Origin: a virus
Strand: one strand, 5' to 3'
IMG/VR virus record: IMGVR_UViG_3300042261_000033
Coordinates: 1-64,000 of that record
Length of the DNA: 64,000 bases
Positions within the stretch are counted from its first letter, which is position 1, and the number at the start of each line of letters is the position of its first letter. Both the position numbers and the translations under genes were made by a program. Positions 14,501 to 22,767 of the stretch are shown piece by piece. Under the pieces are notes generated by a model, which was not told where the DNA came from, ran no database searches, and saw nothing but the letters and a program-made list of their open reading frames with translations.

Positions 14501-17114
14501 TTGCCAGATCGCGCTTGGCAAACTTAGCCTGATACGCAGGAGCTACATCTGCGCCGCCATACATAGGAGCAAACTCGCCGCGTTCCACGCCAGCAAATAT
14601 CTTGTCGGTGGTATCAAAGCCGCCTTGCTTAAACGTTCCTGCCAGCTTGGCAAAGAACTCTTTCAGCTTACGGAAGATAGCACCGATACGGCCAGCTGGT
14701 GGTTTAGTCTCAGCGAAATGCTTGAACGCTTCAGCAATAGCTTCTTCTTCCATGTACTCTTGGAAGCCAGCTTCGTTGCCGTTGTTATCAGCCATGTACT
14801 GCTGGAAGTAAGCCTGCTGCATCTCTGGTGAGAAGTGCTGATTGATCCACTGCTCACGGGCTTTCTTAGACAGCACGTTCCATTCATCTGCAGTGAAAGC
14901 ACCGGTCTTCTTCAGGGCGTGAATAACCTCATGGCGCAGGGTGGCCATTGGGTTCTCAGAGTCTAATGCGATCTGGATGATGTTGCGGAAGTACGCTCCA
15001 TCGGCAGCGCCATTATTAATGCTGTCAACGAGCTTAAGAGCGACGTTGCTAAGGCCAAAGCGACGCATAGCAGGAGCAAGCTGAGACTTGACTTGATCTG
15101 CGTAAGCTTGAGCTTCTGGCGTGTACGCTGCGCCCATCTGATTAAGGCTGTATTTCGCATCTGGATTGCCTGCGTTAGCTTGATCAACGGCAGCATCGAT
15201 ATTGCCTTGAGCCTTGGTTGATAGACCTTGAACAGTGATCTTCTGCTCGGCAGAACGCATAAACGGTGGCGTACGCAGAGCCTCCATCTGTTCAGGTGAA
15301 TAGACCTTGCTTGCTGCGCTGAGCGTCAGCTTCTGGTCTGATGTGCGTTGGAAAGCTGGTGTGTTAAGAGCGTCAGCAATAGCTTCAGGGGCTGGAGGAG
15401 CAGGCTGTTCAACTGGAGCTTCAGTCGGCATAGCTGCTGCGGCTTGCTCACGGTCAGCTGCCAGCTTATCCCAAGCCTCTTGGCTTTCATCTGGCTGGCC
15501 ATAGCGAACGGTCTCACGAGGAGCGCGAACAGTTTCAATGGCTGGAGCTTCGGCAGCAGGTGCGCCTTCGACTCGGTCATACATCTTCTGATCTGGGAAG
15601 AACTGATCTAGCAACTGGGCTTGAGCCACGGTAGCCACGCCATTGTTTTCTTCAACAGAACGCAGGGCATTGTCCACGGCAGCATGAATTTCTTCTGGCG
15701 CAGCCTGAACTTGGGTTGCGGCCTGAGCAGCGGCCTGACGGCGCTGCCCTTCAGCAGCAGCCTGTTCCAAAGAAGAAACAGGAACCTGACCAGTTCCCTG
15801 TAAAGAAGCGGCTTGCAAACGTTGCGCAACCTCCTCCGGTGGGGTTGTCTCAGCTTTGCGTGCTGCGCGTTCAGCCATAGCTGCGTCAACACGTTCTTGC
15901 TCAGCTTGAGCCATACGCTCCTGACGGCGAGCCATTAGCTCTTCGATAGGGGTTGGTGCGTACTGAGGCGCTTCAGGCGCAGCAGGGGCTGTTCCCGTGG
16001 CTTCTGGAGGCATTCCGGCCGGAGGAGGAACGAAGCCTTCTGGAACTTTAAGCTCAGGAGCTGGTGCTTGCGCTCTCTGCGAACGAAGACCGCCGACCGT
16101 ACCCGGAACGACCGACATGCCGAACGAAGCGGCTGCGGTGTTGATGTACTCATCGATAGCATTACGATCTGCCAAAGGCAGGCTTGAGCCGTATCGTTCT
16201 GCTGCGCTCTGCAGTAATTCAGGCGGGACTTCTTTTGCGCCAGTGAACAGAACGCTTTTGCCGACGTTCATCAGCATGTTCTTGGTTGGCTTCGACAGTC
16301 CGTCTAAAGCACCCAGACCAATCTTCTCTGACACGAAGTCAGCGGCTGCGTGTACAGCTGCAGCAGGGAAGATTTCAGACATGTTCAGTTCATGAATGTC
16401 TTTGCCCTGAGCCTGCGCTTCTTCAATAGCACGACTGCCAACTTCACCAAAACCATGATAACCAGCCTGAGTTATCAGGCCAAGGTTTAAACCAAGTTGT
16501 TTCTTTGCTTCCTTAGCGATATAGGCTTCAGCTGCGTCTTCGCCCTTCTCTTTGAGGATCTTCTCAGCGGCTTCTTTAACACCCCTCTTAACCAAGCTCT
16601 TGCCAAGAATACCGCTCAATGCACCACCGGCTGTACCGGCAACAGGAACGGCAGAGCCAACTGCAGCGCCGCCTAGGGCTACAGCACCGGTTTCAAGGAT
16701 GTTTGCTGCGCCTTGACCAATCTGGTATGGAAGCCAGTCTGTCAGGACGGATCCAATGCCTTTTTCCCATGCATTGGTGAATGTGTCTGTTTCTTTGGCT
16801 AGTGGACGCTGTTTCTCTTGGCCAGCCTTAATGTTCTCAAGGCCATGCTCCGTCAGATACTTGGCTATGCTGCTATCTTTGCCGAGCAGTCTTTCTGCGC
16901 CAAGTCCGAGTACGGCCTGTGCGCCACCAAACGTTTCTTGCGTTTGAGGCATGTATGCCTTGAAGCCACGGGTGACATCCCACGATTGATCTGCCTTTGG
17001 CAGAGACTTCATCTGCTCCAAGACGGCGGCGTAAGCCTGCTCGTCCGAAAGTTCTGTAGGAGAATCAACTTTAAAAGTCCCCTCTCCGGGGACATCAATG
17101 TTGTAACTCGGCAT
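8526..17114 (-). CDS. Giant polyvalent internal virion protein (2862 aa)
   Basis: One frame of 2862 codons, last gene of the late operon. An N-terminal 350 residues with Gly/Ala-rich helices are followed by a Pro/Ala/Gln-rich region (350-600). RHEVIHALKKTG has a zincin HExxH (H728, E729, H732). Residues about 1236-1490 resemble mycobacteriophage gp88, with C1244, C1250, C1254 and an FYDYTK motif. Two ADP-ribosyltransferase-like domains follow, about 1505-1680 and 1693-1940, each beginning WFxxS then YHGT (H1528, H1717). From about 2340 the chain resembles LPD38 (NPMFWVKQLIRDP). Such polyvalent proteins are thought to be injected with DNA and act early on the host. The position where podoviruses place their largest ejection protein supports this. 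Enzymatic activity is inferred. Confidence 0.85.
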   Translation of the reverse strand: MPSYNIDVPGEGTFKVDSPTELSDEQAYAAVLEQMKSLPKADQSWDVTRGFKAYMPQTQETFGGAQAVLGLGAERLLGKDSSIAKYLTEHGLENIKAGQEKQRPLAKETDTFTNAWEKGIGSVLTDWLPYQIGQGAANILETGAVALGGAAVGSAVPVAGTAGGALSGILGKSLVKRGVKEAAEKILKEKGEDAAEAYIAKEAKKQLGLNLGLITQAGYHGFGEVGSRAIEEAQAQGKDIHELNMSEIFPAAAVHAAADFVSEKIGLGALDGLSKPTKNMLMNVGKSVLFTGAKEVPPELLQSAAERYGSSLPLADRNAIDEYINTAAASFGMSVVPGTVGGLRSQRAQAPAPELKVPEGFVPPPAGMPPEATGTAPAAPEAPQYAPTPIEELMARRQERMAQAEQERVDAAMAERAARKAETTPPEEVAQRLQAASLQGTGQVPVSSLEQAAAEGQRRQAAAQAATQVQAAPEEIHAAVDNALRSVEENNGVATVAQAQLLDQFFPDQKMYDRVEGAPAAEAPAIETVRAPRETVRYGQPDESQEAWDKLAADREQAAAAMPTEAPVEQPAPPAPEAIADALNTPAFQRTSDQKLTLSAASKVYSPEQMEALRTPPFMRSAEQKITVQGLSTKAQGNIDAAVDQANAGNPDAKYSLNQMGAAYTPEAQAYADQVKSQLAPAMRRFGLSNVALKLVDSINNGAADGAYFRNIIQIALDSENPMATLRHEVIHALKKTGAFTADEWNVLSKKAREQWINQHFSPEMQQAYFQQYMADNNGNEAGFQEYMEEEAIAEAFKHFAETKPPAGRIGAIFRKLKEFFAKLAGTFKQGGFDTTDKIFAGVERGEFAPMYGGADVAPAYQAKFAKRDLATREGIIADGIGRVANSLVKNNADYNGNVLSQRAWNAIDKVVEGITDRLKAAGDKDAMMTYLNEIRPAAVKIMRQRQEGEKYSLKEEAKEYPANAAKTNNWKATPFAKKMAEKYEEKTGENPYLSEGRVDVPTDMPKYAIKKTGKYAGEAFGTDAQGNHPILGIPVNKNGTVTLYVPTTNALARQILRDKKLVGATPEATRIYLTNESAGQNVMAKPGNIDTPMEGANVMVHVDPAMLQLDQEFEDGRKDFFIPLAEGQSFFNKMKMTKLFTLDAPRARALSQDTKFTDLERRVQEATDLYASASSKDKKALKKEAKLVLKQMHNITTLLSENGKLEKTRVGDYGLTYEGKSVASMGLGLASAQKINEKNLSTCPKSAICEGLCLGETSGQNELYGGKGQFRQGPRLSQYLKTEAFVQNPEAFAIILHSEIQSLQNWADKNDYKGAVRLNVTSDFPPNVFKGIINSFPDIMFYDYTKLPTNSIAPNHHLTYSSTGVSQTVNGKSVYNQHSNWDNMVKRMNNGFNVAMAFTDRNSMPKFVVDEKTGQRFQVWDGDNYDARFLDPKREDGVGMIVGLTNKDRTTKPEEAAAKYNGFFVDYDPKRDGDTVVIQDQSKFGEGKKVIPIAKFSLRAPQTPEFKEWFEGSQVTTEDGKPMQVYHGTDQEDSDVSEVGGIAVFNEDKPIWFAKDPALAEAYAKETAIYPAFLSIKNPLIIEQDLDKTIGQSGFTRVMSKLGLRMEDFGLTDLNWSDPVYRIVNDGLFASKLRELGYDGIFAKERGYDTYAALYNQQIKSAFNQRPSKYESDIRYSLRKAEELAPAVQRNTNFKRWFGNSKIVDDSGKPKIMYHGTARDITEFKPKQAGAIFVTDDPKFAEDFSELSSDYMVAEYYDSLSEAEKRKLVNEAVRSLVKDESITKQAGKDLIEKYKDDISGAYRPLRMIIEPMIRDNIASNANIMPVYVRAENPFDYDNPKHLQRVGIQMALDSQERGNDIDTMTSAKLFANKAGAGSWEVIETEAVQEAIRNAGFDSFYINEAGRKNLAVYSPNQIKSAVGNVGTYNETGDIRYSKRKLNNTKLTDEATGGKAVIQTVNNMYGAIKSSDWRTEQRVKYIDKSAGLTAKLNKLAKMDADGKLRVDYLNHAKDQNINLIRNGMQSGIPVLNTDGTVIIQQSENNLARGQIIADQLDTHPICVEQGMNGRLLVGEVARALRGKDIMQEDEAIREEGRRMVAAAAVDMERAAQMKEEATKLSKEGKTAKSFKLMAKAKKLEKEARLQASEGRAQQKINREKVVTPEQIAYAEHLYNTIPQVREVLNIWKEVNHGLVRLWKDVGLLNEKTAAEYLAKDHYVPLFKSAEDLDENAVFGFRGGVGAKSTPKMKRLEGGEHIVNIWENVNKQYAKMTALAFENQTRAAAAEQLASVGAAFEVNKTDPRANLRYRRDGKEITVYAEDELSVAAFQSMSYQMGPIMKAFGATTKALRWGALLNPMFWVKQLIRDPIHASMVTDVMVTPLHAAKEFVNLTLGRDREVVNILSAHGVIGEYGNTMNIHEYLDSVGKESNRKPSFIDKAINKAMHIHEASDAATRVAIYKAAYKKAIADGMSHERARDTAVFKARESINFAVQGNSPVMANLRQMIPFLSAQITSLDTVYRAMTGHGLNPEEAAAARRIFASRAMMMTACTIAYAMMYSGDKDYDEVPDYEKDGNWLIPVPSSTDPTKKSFITVPVPFELGFLFKTMPEAFIRYLNNDSTGKELLASYKTGLIHNLPASGNPIPQAFNPIIETITNHSFFTGRPIEGMGDQGKPVAMRGARASETAKMLSNIGLDGIGLSPAKIDHLMSGYFAQLGSFSFELGDAVINGVTGKEKPTRNLEDMPFIRSFMTDPTVNRSVATFYDLQSNATQAYTEFNDLKKTGNAQEIHDFLADPEKKKAMIARAPLAKISDEMTKLNNEIKRIQDATNITADQKRDLINKYKAIKANLARKGVEVAEKLGLNQ

Positions 17115-17131
17115 AACTGCCCCTAATTAGA

Positions 17132-19084
17132 TTAACTTGTTCTCGATACTTTAACACCCGACGGCACGGCTACACCAGTGCTAGATGGGAACATCTTGTT
17201 AACATCCTCACCCGGGAACGCTCTTTCGTAGAGCATCTTGAACTGAGGGTTCGCATACATATCGCGAGTAGCCTTGGCCATGTAAGCTTCTTTCTCAGTT
17301 GGATCAAGAATTGTGGCTGCAGTTGCCTTGGCATTTGCAAGCCAGTTGGTTTCGAAGCGTTGTAACGAACCTTCACGCTGCGCCTGAACCTTGTCGACTT
17401 GAGATTGACCGGTAAGGCCACGCTGAAGATCCATCTTCTCACGAGCAATGTCTTCAGCTTGCTTGTAATGCTCTGCGGTAAGCATCGATTTAAGGTCGGC
17501 AGCTTCTTCAGCAGCACGCTGTTTCTTGAGGCTTTGATAGAAAGCCAGACCCTGACCTGCGCCTTGACCGATGCCAACATTCGCATACGGGGATTGAGAA
17601 CCAAGCATTCCAAGACCTGCGGCCATCAGACCCATCCATTTGTCGCTATCAGCGTCTGCTGCACGCGCTTCGTCGCGAGCCATGACTCGAGCCAAGTATT
17701 TGTCACGAGCAGATTCAGTTGGTGGAGCAACTTCTGTCTTGGGCGTTTCCGTCTGAGTTAAGGCCGTTGGGGCTACAGGAGCGGTTGGCGCAGCTGGAGC
17801 AGCAGCAGGAGCTGGCTTAGCGGCTGGAGCAGGAGCCGCAGGAGCCGCAGGAGCCGCAGGAGCGGCTTGGGTTTCTGGCTTGGCATACTTCTTGGCTTGA
17901 TCAGACAAAGGTTTCTCGCCAGACCAGCCATACTTCATGCGTTCGCCAATAGTCCATTCTTCTTTAGGCTTGTACATGTCATATGGGGCTTCTGCGCGAA
18001 GATCAACGCTTGCCCTAGGAATGATGTCGCCTTCAACAAGCTGTTCGTTGTCCTGAGTAGCATAGCGCTTTACTTCACCGCCATTGGCCAAAGCCATGAT
18101 GCCTTCGCCGCCCTTCTTGGTGAGCATTGCTTCGACTTCGCCAACGGTCTTGCCGCGCAGATGCGGGTTAGAAGCCATGATCTGTTTGACGCGAGCAGGC
18201 GACTCAAACGCAGATAGTCCTGCCTCAATTGGTTCTCTTGGATCTGCCTTGGCAAGCATCTTTGAGACACCCGGACCAAAGTGGTGGGCAGCGTAGACTT
18301 CGCCGTACGTCGGGTTGCGACCAAGGCTCTTCTTAAGGGATTCTGCGTTTTGACGGATAAGCTTAACGCCAAGGTCAGCATTTGTTTCTGGGTCAGCGCG
18401 ATTTTCAGGCGTGCCTCCCAAGCCTTTCCATGTTGAATCCAACATGCCAAACAAGCCCTTAGCAGAGCTTCTTGGGTCGCCCTTCATGTTCAATGTGCCG
18501 CCGCTTTCTGCGGTTGCAATGTTCTTGGCCAATGCAGCTGGAACGCCATGCTTCTCTGCGGCAGATGCAATAAGACTGTTAACGCCGCCTTCAGCTGGCT
18601 GCATGGTTCCACGCGCTGCTTTAGGCGCTTGGCCTTGAACCTGTGCATAACCCATGCCTGTGGCTGGAGTTGCATTGATATCGAGACGATCAAGCATACG
18701 GCTCATGATCTCGTCATCGCGCTCAAGCTCTTGAGCATCAATATAATCCTGATATGTCTCTGCATTTGGATCGTCTACGTCGCCGCCCGGAGCGAACGCA
18801 ACGATACCACCCAAGGCAAACCCTTGTTCTGGCATGTTCGTTGGAAGCTGATCAACGCCTGACTCCGCTTGGGCAGCTTGTTGCATTACCTGTTCTGCAA
18901 TAGGTGGTTGCTTAGGCTGCATCATGGACTGAGCCGTCTGAGCCTGCTTTTGTTGTTTGACCTTTTCCTGAAGAAGAGGAACGCCGATATAGGCCGGAAC
19001 AGCACCGTCTTTAATGGCCTGTTGAAGCTGAGGAATGGATAGCTTCTCGGCAGAAGCCATCTTGCTTAGTGCGCTGCCAATCAT
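17132..19084 (-). CDS. Internal virion protein with lytic transglycosylase domain
   Basis: Residues 167-300 form an SLT-type goose-lysozyme-like domain: VNSLIASAAEKHGVPAAL, the catalytic glutamate E193 in TAESGG, SSAKGLFGMLDSTW and YAAHHFGPG. Such domains cleave the glycan of peptidoglycan with anhydro product formation, and in short-tailed phages open the wall locally for DNA ejection. The flanks are virion-like: GGI/GGD turns near residues 90-105 and 335, an Ala/Pro-repeat linker at 405-440, and a helical C-terminal third. The start overlaps the upstream stop by one base. It probably ejects together with the giant protein downstream. Confidence 0.85.
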   Translation of the reverse strand: MIGSALSKMASAEKLSIPQLQQAIKDGAVPAYIGVPLLQEKVKQQKQAQTAQSMMQPKQPPIAEQVMQQAAQAESGVDQLPTNMPEQGFALGGIVAFAPGGDVDDPNAETYQDYIDAQELERDDEIMSRMLDRLDINATPATGMGYAQVQGQAPKAARGTMQPAEGGVNSLIASAAEKHGVPAALAKNIATAESGGTLNMKGDPRSSAKGLFGMLDSTWKGLGGTPENRADPETNADLGVKLIRQNAESLKKSLGRNPTYGEVYAAHHFGPGVSKMLAKADPREPIEAGLSAFESPARVKQIMASNPHLRGKTVGEVEAMLTKKGGEGIMALANGGEVKRYATQDNEQLVEGDIIPRASVDLRAEAPYDMYKPKEEWTIGERMKYGWSGEKPLSDQAKKYAKPETQAAPAAPAAPAAPAPAAKPAPAAAPAAPTAPVAPTALTQTETPKTEVAPPTESARDKYLARVMARDEARAADADSDKWMGLMAAGLGMLGSQSPYANVGIGQGAGQGLAFYQSLKKQRAAEEAADLKSMLTAEHYKQAEDIAREKMDLQRGLTGQSQVDKVQAQREGSLQRFETNWLANAKATAATILDPTEKEAYMAKATRDMYANPQFKMLYERAFPGEDVNKMFPSSTGVAVPSGVKVSRTS

Positions 19085-20223
19085 TATGCATTTCCCTTCA
19101 TTGCATTGTATATACCGAGCGTATCCAGACCGTCTCTGCGTTCTTTAATTCTGCCGCCAGCCTTCTTCATTGCGCCATAGGCGCCTAGACCAAGAGCGCC
19201 AATACCAAGCATCTGCGATGTGGTACTTGGGGCTGCTTGATAGCCTGCGGTTTGAGTTGCTTGCAAAGGCAATCCATGCAGAAGCGAACTCATAAAGCCA
19301 AGCTGAGTCTGCGGATATTGTTGAGCCATTGCATAGTTCTGAATGGCCTGATTAATGATGTTTTGTTGCTGTTGCTGTTGCAGCTGACCTTGTTGAGCCT
19401 GCGTGCCAATAACACCCTGCTGAGCAGCAAGTTGAGCAGAACCAAGTTGACCGAATTGGCCGCCCATTGTTCCTAGCTGGCCGTAACCGGTTTGAGCTTG
19501 CTGAAGACCTGTTAAACCAGCTCCAAGAGCGTATTGCTGACCAGCCTGACCCTTGTCAAAGGCTGTTGCATAGCCCTCACCAATTGCCTTGTTCATGGCA
19601 ATGTTCTTGTTTCGCTCGTTCTCGGCCTGCATCAATGCTTGACGAGTACCGCCATAAGCGCCCATGCCAGCGGCTTTACCGCGTTCCTGAGCGCCTGTGA
19701 TGTCGTACTGGCGGCGCATTTCATCTAATGTCGGGGTAAGCGCATTAGACAGATACGGGTTCATGTACTGGGCTTGCACGCGAGGATCGGTCATCTGACG
19801 CTGCGCATACGAACCATAACCACCAAGCTGTCCAGCTGTGCCAGCAACGCCTGATGCGCCAGCGCCTAGAACGCCAGTGCCTGTTGCAAATTGACCCGGT
19901 GTCGTTAAGGCGCCAGCACCAGTGAATGCTTGCCCCTGCAATGGACTAAATGGAGCTACATATTTAGTTGGGTCTTCGCTATATGGGGTATATGGCTTGA
20001 TGCCTGTTACGGTGCCTGTATCGTCGTAGTTATAAACTTGCTGCTGAGCGGTACCCAGCATGGTCTCAACATACGGCTGCGCATAAGCAGGAATTGCCTG
20101 AGTGTATGTGGTAGATGTCGTTGGCTGTGGAGTCCCGCCGCCTCCGCCGCCCTCTAGAGTAATTCGACCACCCACCTTCATAAAGGCGCGGTCTGGCAGC
20201 ATGTCAAAATGGTTATATCTCAT
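19084..20223 (-). CDS. Putative internal virion protein, Gln/Gly-rich
   Basis: The 379-residue protein is rich in Gly, Gln, Ala and Tyr, with a long helical block (RQALMQAENERNKNIAMNKA) and a poly-Gln run near residue 280. GG turns occur near both ends (KVGGRITLEGG and AGGRIKERR). Similar proteins in freshwater and marine podoviruses sit between the stabilisation and transglycosylase genes and are assumed to be ejected. No enzymatic motif. The start overlaps the previous stop as ATGA. Confidence 0.7.
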   Translation of the reverse strand: MRYNHFDMLPDRAFMKVGGRITLEGGGGGGTPQPTTSTTYTQAIPAYAQPYVETMLGTAQQQVYNYDDTGTVTGIKPYTPYSEDPTKYVAPFSPLQGQAFTGAGALTTPGQFATGTGVLGAGASGVAGTAGQLGGYGSYAQRQMTDPRVQAQYMNPYLSNALTPTLDEMRRQYDITGAQERGKAAGMGAYGGTRQALMQAENERNKNIAMNKAIGEGYATAFDKGQAGQQYALGAGLTGLQQAQTGYGQLGTMGGQFGQLGSAQLAAQQGVIGTQAQQGQLQQQQQQNIINQAIQNYAMAQQYPQTQLGFMSSLLHGLPLQATQTAGYQAAPSTTSQMLGIGALGLGAYGAMKKAGGRIKERRDGLDTLGIYNAMKGNA

Positions 20224-20633
20224 AGCTTTGCTTCCACCAAAGTAGTACGCTCTTCAAATCCGTACCGTGACCATAAACGTGCGATTGCAGGTCTAGCCAT
20301 GCCTTGAATCTTGGTGGCGCCATGCACTTTAAGAATATCGCACATCTGTTTAAACGTGTCTTTATTGGATATTAGCTTACCACCAATAAAGGTGATAAAC
20401 GCAATCCGATCATTAGGGTAATTAAGGAAATTAACTGTGGCAGCGCCTTTGACTTGAAAGTCTTCGCCTGTCGCTACCAACAGCATCCATTGCCCTGTGT
20501 TTACCAATAGCTTTGCTTGTTCCAGCGTGTAATCGCCGCCGCCATGTTCAATGGCTTCTGCAATATGAGGCTCAGCCAGCGGCCATGACTGCGCCGCATG
20601 GTTCTGATGCACATACTGGATAGATAGCGTCAT
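20220..20633 (-). CDS. GNAT-like internal protein
   Basis: The 137-residue chain has the strand-helix layout of a small acetyltransferase: LLVATGEDFQVKGAATVNFL, then RIAFITFIGGKLI and a C-terminal RLWSRYGFEERTTL, where the R-Y-G-F ending is typical of GNAT folds. It lacks an obvious acetyl-CoA P-loop (Q/R-x2-G-x-G/A), so activity may be lost. Short GNAT-like proteins occur at this position in T7-like genomes beside internal core proteins. It overlaps the previous gene as ATGA. A structural role is as likely as catalysis. Confidence 0.65.
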   Translation of the reverse strand: MTLSIQYVHQNHAAQSWPLAEPHIAEAIEHGGGDYTLEQAKLLVNTGQWMLLVATGEDFQVKGAATVNFLNYPNDRIAFITFIGGKLISNKDTFKQMCDILKVHGATKIQGMARPAIARLWSRYGFEERTTLVEAKL

Positions 20634-22237
20634 ACAGGCATCATCTTTTTAGGAGTGGATTGATATGCCAGTCCTTTGCCCTTTTTGCGCTTGTTCTGGA
20701 TGCGATCTAGCATGGCATACAGCTGCTTTGCGCCTGCGTCGGTTGAGCCATTTCCAAGCTCACTTACAGCACGGGCAGGAACAACAAACTCGCCATCCGC
20801 CAAGCGAGCAGGCTGTTTGTTGCCAATAGACGCAGGGATCGAATCACTTACGCCATCACCCGGACCGCGCAGCAATTGACCGCCATCCGAGTAGCCACCA
20901 AGCGACGAGATGCCGCCTGTTGCAAAGCTTGACTGCGCCTCGCCTTCGCGCTTGCGACGTAGGTACTCTTCGCGACCCGGAACAGACGCGTCAAGCACTG
21001 TACCCACGGTACCGCCGGGTACGATCTGCTCTTGGAGATCGCCCATAAAACCACCCGGATGGGCGGTTGCATAGACCTTATTCGCATAATCACCGCCTGC
21101 GCCGCCCGGCTGCATGCCACGAATCGAGTCAGCGATGTTGCCGCCAAGGCCGAATCTAGCAATGCCACCAGCGGCCATGCCAATAGGCAGCTCTTGGCTT
21201 GTCATTGGATTTGTGCGCGTATCATAATCTGCATTCATTGCAGACATCATGCTATTCGGATATTGAGAAGATGTTGCAAAGTTGGTGTGTTCTTGTTGGC
21301 TCTGCGGATAAATGGAGTTCTGCATTGGATTCATGCCGCCATCTGCCAGCATGGCGATGCCGCCCTCTGCATAACGAGCCGAATAAACATTTGGAGTCGC
21401 AGCTGTTGGGGTGTATTTAGACGGGTCGTACTTAAGCTTGGTTAATGGACCAGAGTACTCATCCTGCTCAGGAACGCCATATTTGTTGCTGTCTTGCTGC
21501 ATGGCATAGCCCAGACCTGCTGTGCCAGCGCCCATAATAGCCGCTTGCTCACCTGCGCCAAGGCTTTTCCACCAGCCAGACAGGCCGCCTTGTGTGGCAG
21601 CGTCTTTTGCAGCACTTTGGCCTGCAGTTTTTGCCACCTCGCCGGTCGCTTGCGGAGCAAGCCCACCAACTTCACCAACAGTGGCGCCGCCTGTACCGCT
21701 GAATGCGCCGCTTGGAACTCCACTGGCAGCGCCAAACGCCTGTGGCGTTCCCGTCATAGTGGATGACATTGCCGCTGGTGATACGCCGTACGTTGAACCC
21801 AATGATGACGTAGCGCCACCAAATCCCTGCGTGCCAACAAGGCTTGAAGATGGAGCGGCACTGCCGAATGCTGATGAACCGGCCGTGCCACCGGCTAATT
21901 GACCGGAAGACAGAATGCCGGTTCCTGCGCCAGCCTCGCCAATCGCTCCAGCTCCGCCAAGCTCTGCGCCGCCAATGCCCATCGCGCCACCGGTTTCCAA
22001 TCCTGCGCCGCCAAGAGCCAAACCTGAGCCGCCTTCTAATGCGCCAGCACCGATGCCGCCTTCAGCTGCAGCACCGGCACCGCCAAACGCAGCGCTACCA
22101 GCCCCGCCACCAGCCGCTCCAAGAGCGCCACCGATTAAAGCGCCTTTCCAGACGTCATCGCCGCCTTTTTTACTGCCAATGGCTGCGCCACTAGCCGCGC
22201 CAACTGCTGCACCAATACCGACTGCGATCCAAGACAT
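20630..22237 (-). CDS. Glycine-rich internal virion protein
   Basis: The 535-residue protein begins MSWIAVGIGAAVGAASGAAI, a Gly/Ala helix that may span a membrane, followed by about 200 residues of Gly/Ala/Ser repeats. The C-terminal part holds repeated GG turns (YAEGGIAMLADGG, ATGGISSLGG) and the segment GPGDGVSDSIPASIGNKQPA then ARLADGEFVVPARAVSEL, a known but uncharacterised motif of phage virion proteins. It is likely ejected with its neighbours, perhaps contributing to a channel through the inner membrane. The start has AAAGGAACC. Confidence 0.7.
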   Translation of the reverse strand: MSWIAVGIGAAVGAASGAAIGSKKGGDDVWKGALIGGALGAAGGGAGSAAFGGAGAAAEGGIGAGALEGGSGLALGGAGLETGGAMGIGGAELGGAGAIGEAGAGTGILSSGQLAGGTAGSSAFGSAAPSSSLVGTQGFGGATSSLGSTYGVSPAAMSSTMTGTPQAFGAASGVPSGAFSGTGGATVGEVGGLAPQATGEVAKTAGQSAAKDAATQGGLSGWWKSLGAGEQAAIMGAGTAGLGYAMQQDSNKYGVPEQDEYSGPLTKLKYDPSKYTPTAATPNVYSARYAEGGIAMLADGGMNPMQNSIYPQSQQEHTNFATSSQYPNSMMSAMNADYDTRTNPMTSQELPIGMAAGGIARFGLGGNIADSIRGMQPGGAGGDYANKVYATAHPGGFMGDLQEQIVPGGTVGTVLDASVPGREEYLRRKREGEAQSSFATGGISSLGGYSDGGQLLRGPGDGVSDSIPASIGNKQPARLADGEFVVPARAVSELGNGSTDAGAKQLYAMLDRIQNKRKKGKGLAYQSTPKKMMPV

Positions 22238-22239
22238 GA

Positions 22240-22734
22240 TTAGGTTCCTTTACATTCCAACGCTTTCATGGCGTCAAATTCTTCGTAAGACTTGGCAATT
22301 ACCTCGTCTTCGACTTCTTCCAGTTTATCTTCCCCAAGGTGTTCGGTCATGTGAATTGACACCCAAATCGTGTCTTCTTCTGCGTAACCGACCCGTTTAT
22401 CACCCGGTTTGCACGGAAGAATGCACGGAGCCTCGAAGTAATGCTTGCCTTTCTCGGATGCTACCGAGATTTTGCCTTTTAATACAATGTTTAAATGTGG
22501 GCGCTTGTGTATTTTGCCGACAATTAATGCGCCTTTTGGTACAAATAGCTCTCTGGCATAGATTCCGCAACCGTATTTGTCGTCTTTATCAGTGAAATAA
22601 TGCGTGAGAAGCAGCTTATCTTCGATGGAGGTAGCATCGCCAGTGGCAATCAACTCGCCCATCTTGTTCTGAAGACCAAGAATGGCATCGCGAGAATGCG
22701 CATTTCCAATCTTTTCAAGAAGCTCTGTACTCAT
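22240..22734 (-). CDS. Cupin-fold protein
   Basis: The centre (about residues 50-120) has the jelly-roll pattern of a single-domain cupin: ARELFVPKGALIVGKIHKRP then HLNIVLKGKISVASEKG, FEAPCILPCKPGDKRVGYAE and TIWVSIH. Histidines in GKIHKRPHLN could bind a metal. Small cupin-like proteins appear in the internal-protein block of several phages. Its function is unknown; sugar-nucleotide or structural roles are possible. The ribosome site is weak (GAGACAG). Confidence 0.6.
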   Translation of the reverse strand: MSTELLEKIGNAHSRDAILGLQNKMGELIATGDATSIEDKLLLTHYFTDKDDKYGCGIYARELFVPKGALIVGKIHKRPHLNIVLKGKISVASEKGKHYFEAPCILPCKPGDKRVGYAEEDTIWVSIHMTEHLGEDKLEEVEDEVIAKSYEEFDAMKALECKGT

Positions 22735-22767
22735 GTCTGTCTCAAGATAAATGGTTCTTACAGTTTA

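Noticed and set aside
21915-22595. 226-codon plus-strand Pro/Ala-rich frame
   Set aside because: It is the reverse complement of the Gly/Ala-rich protein at 20630-22237, which explains the proline runs.
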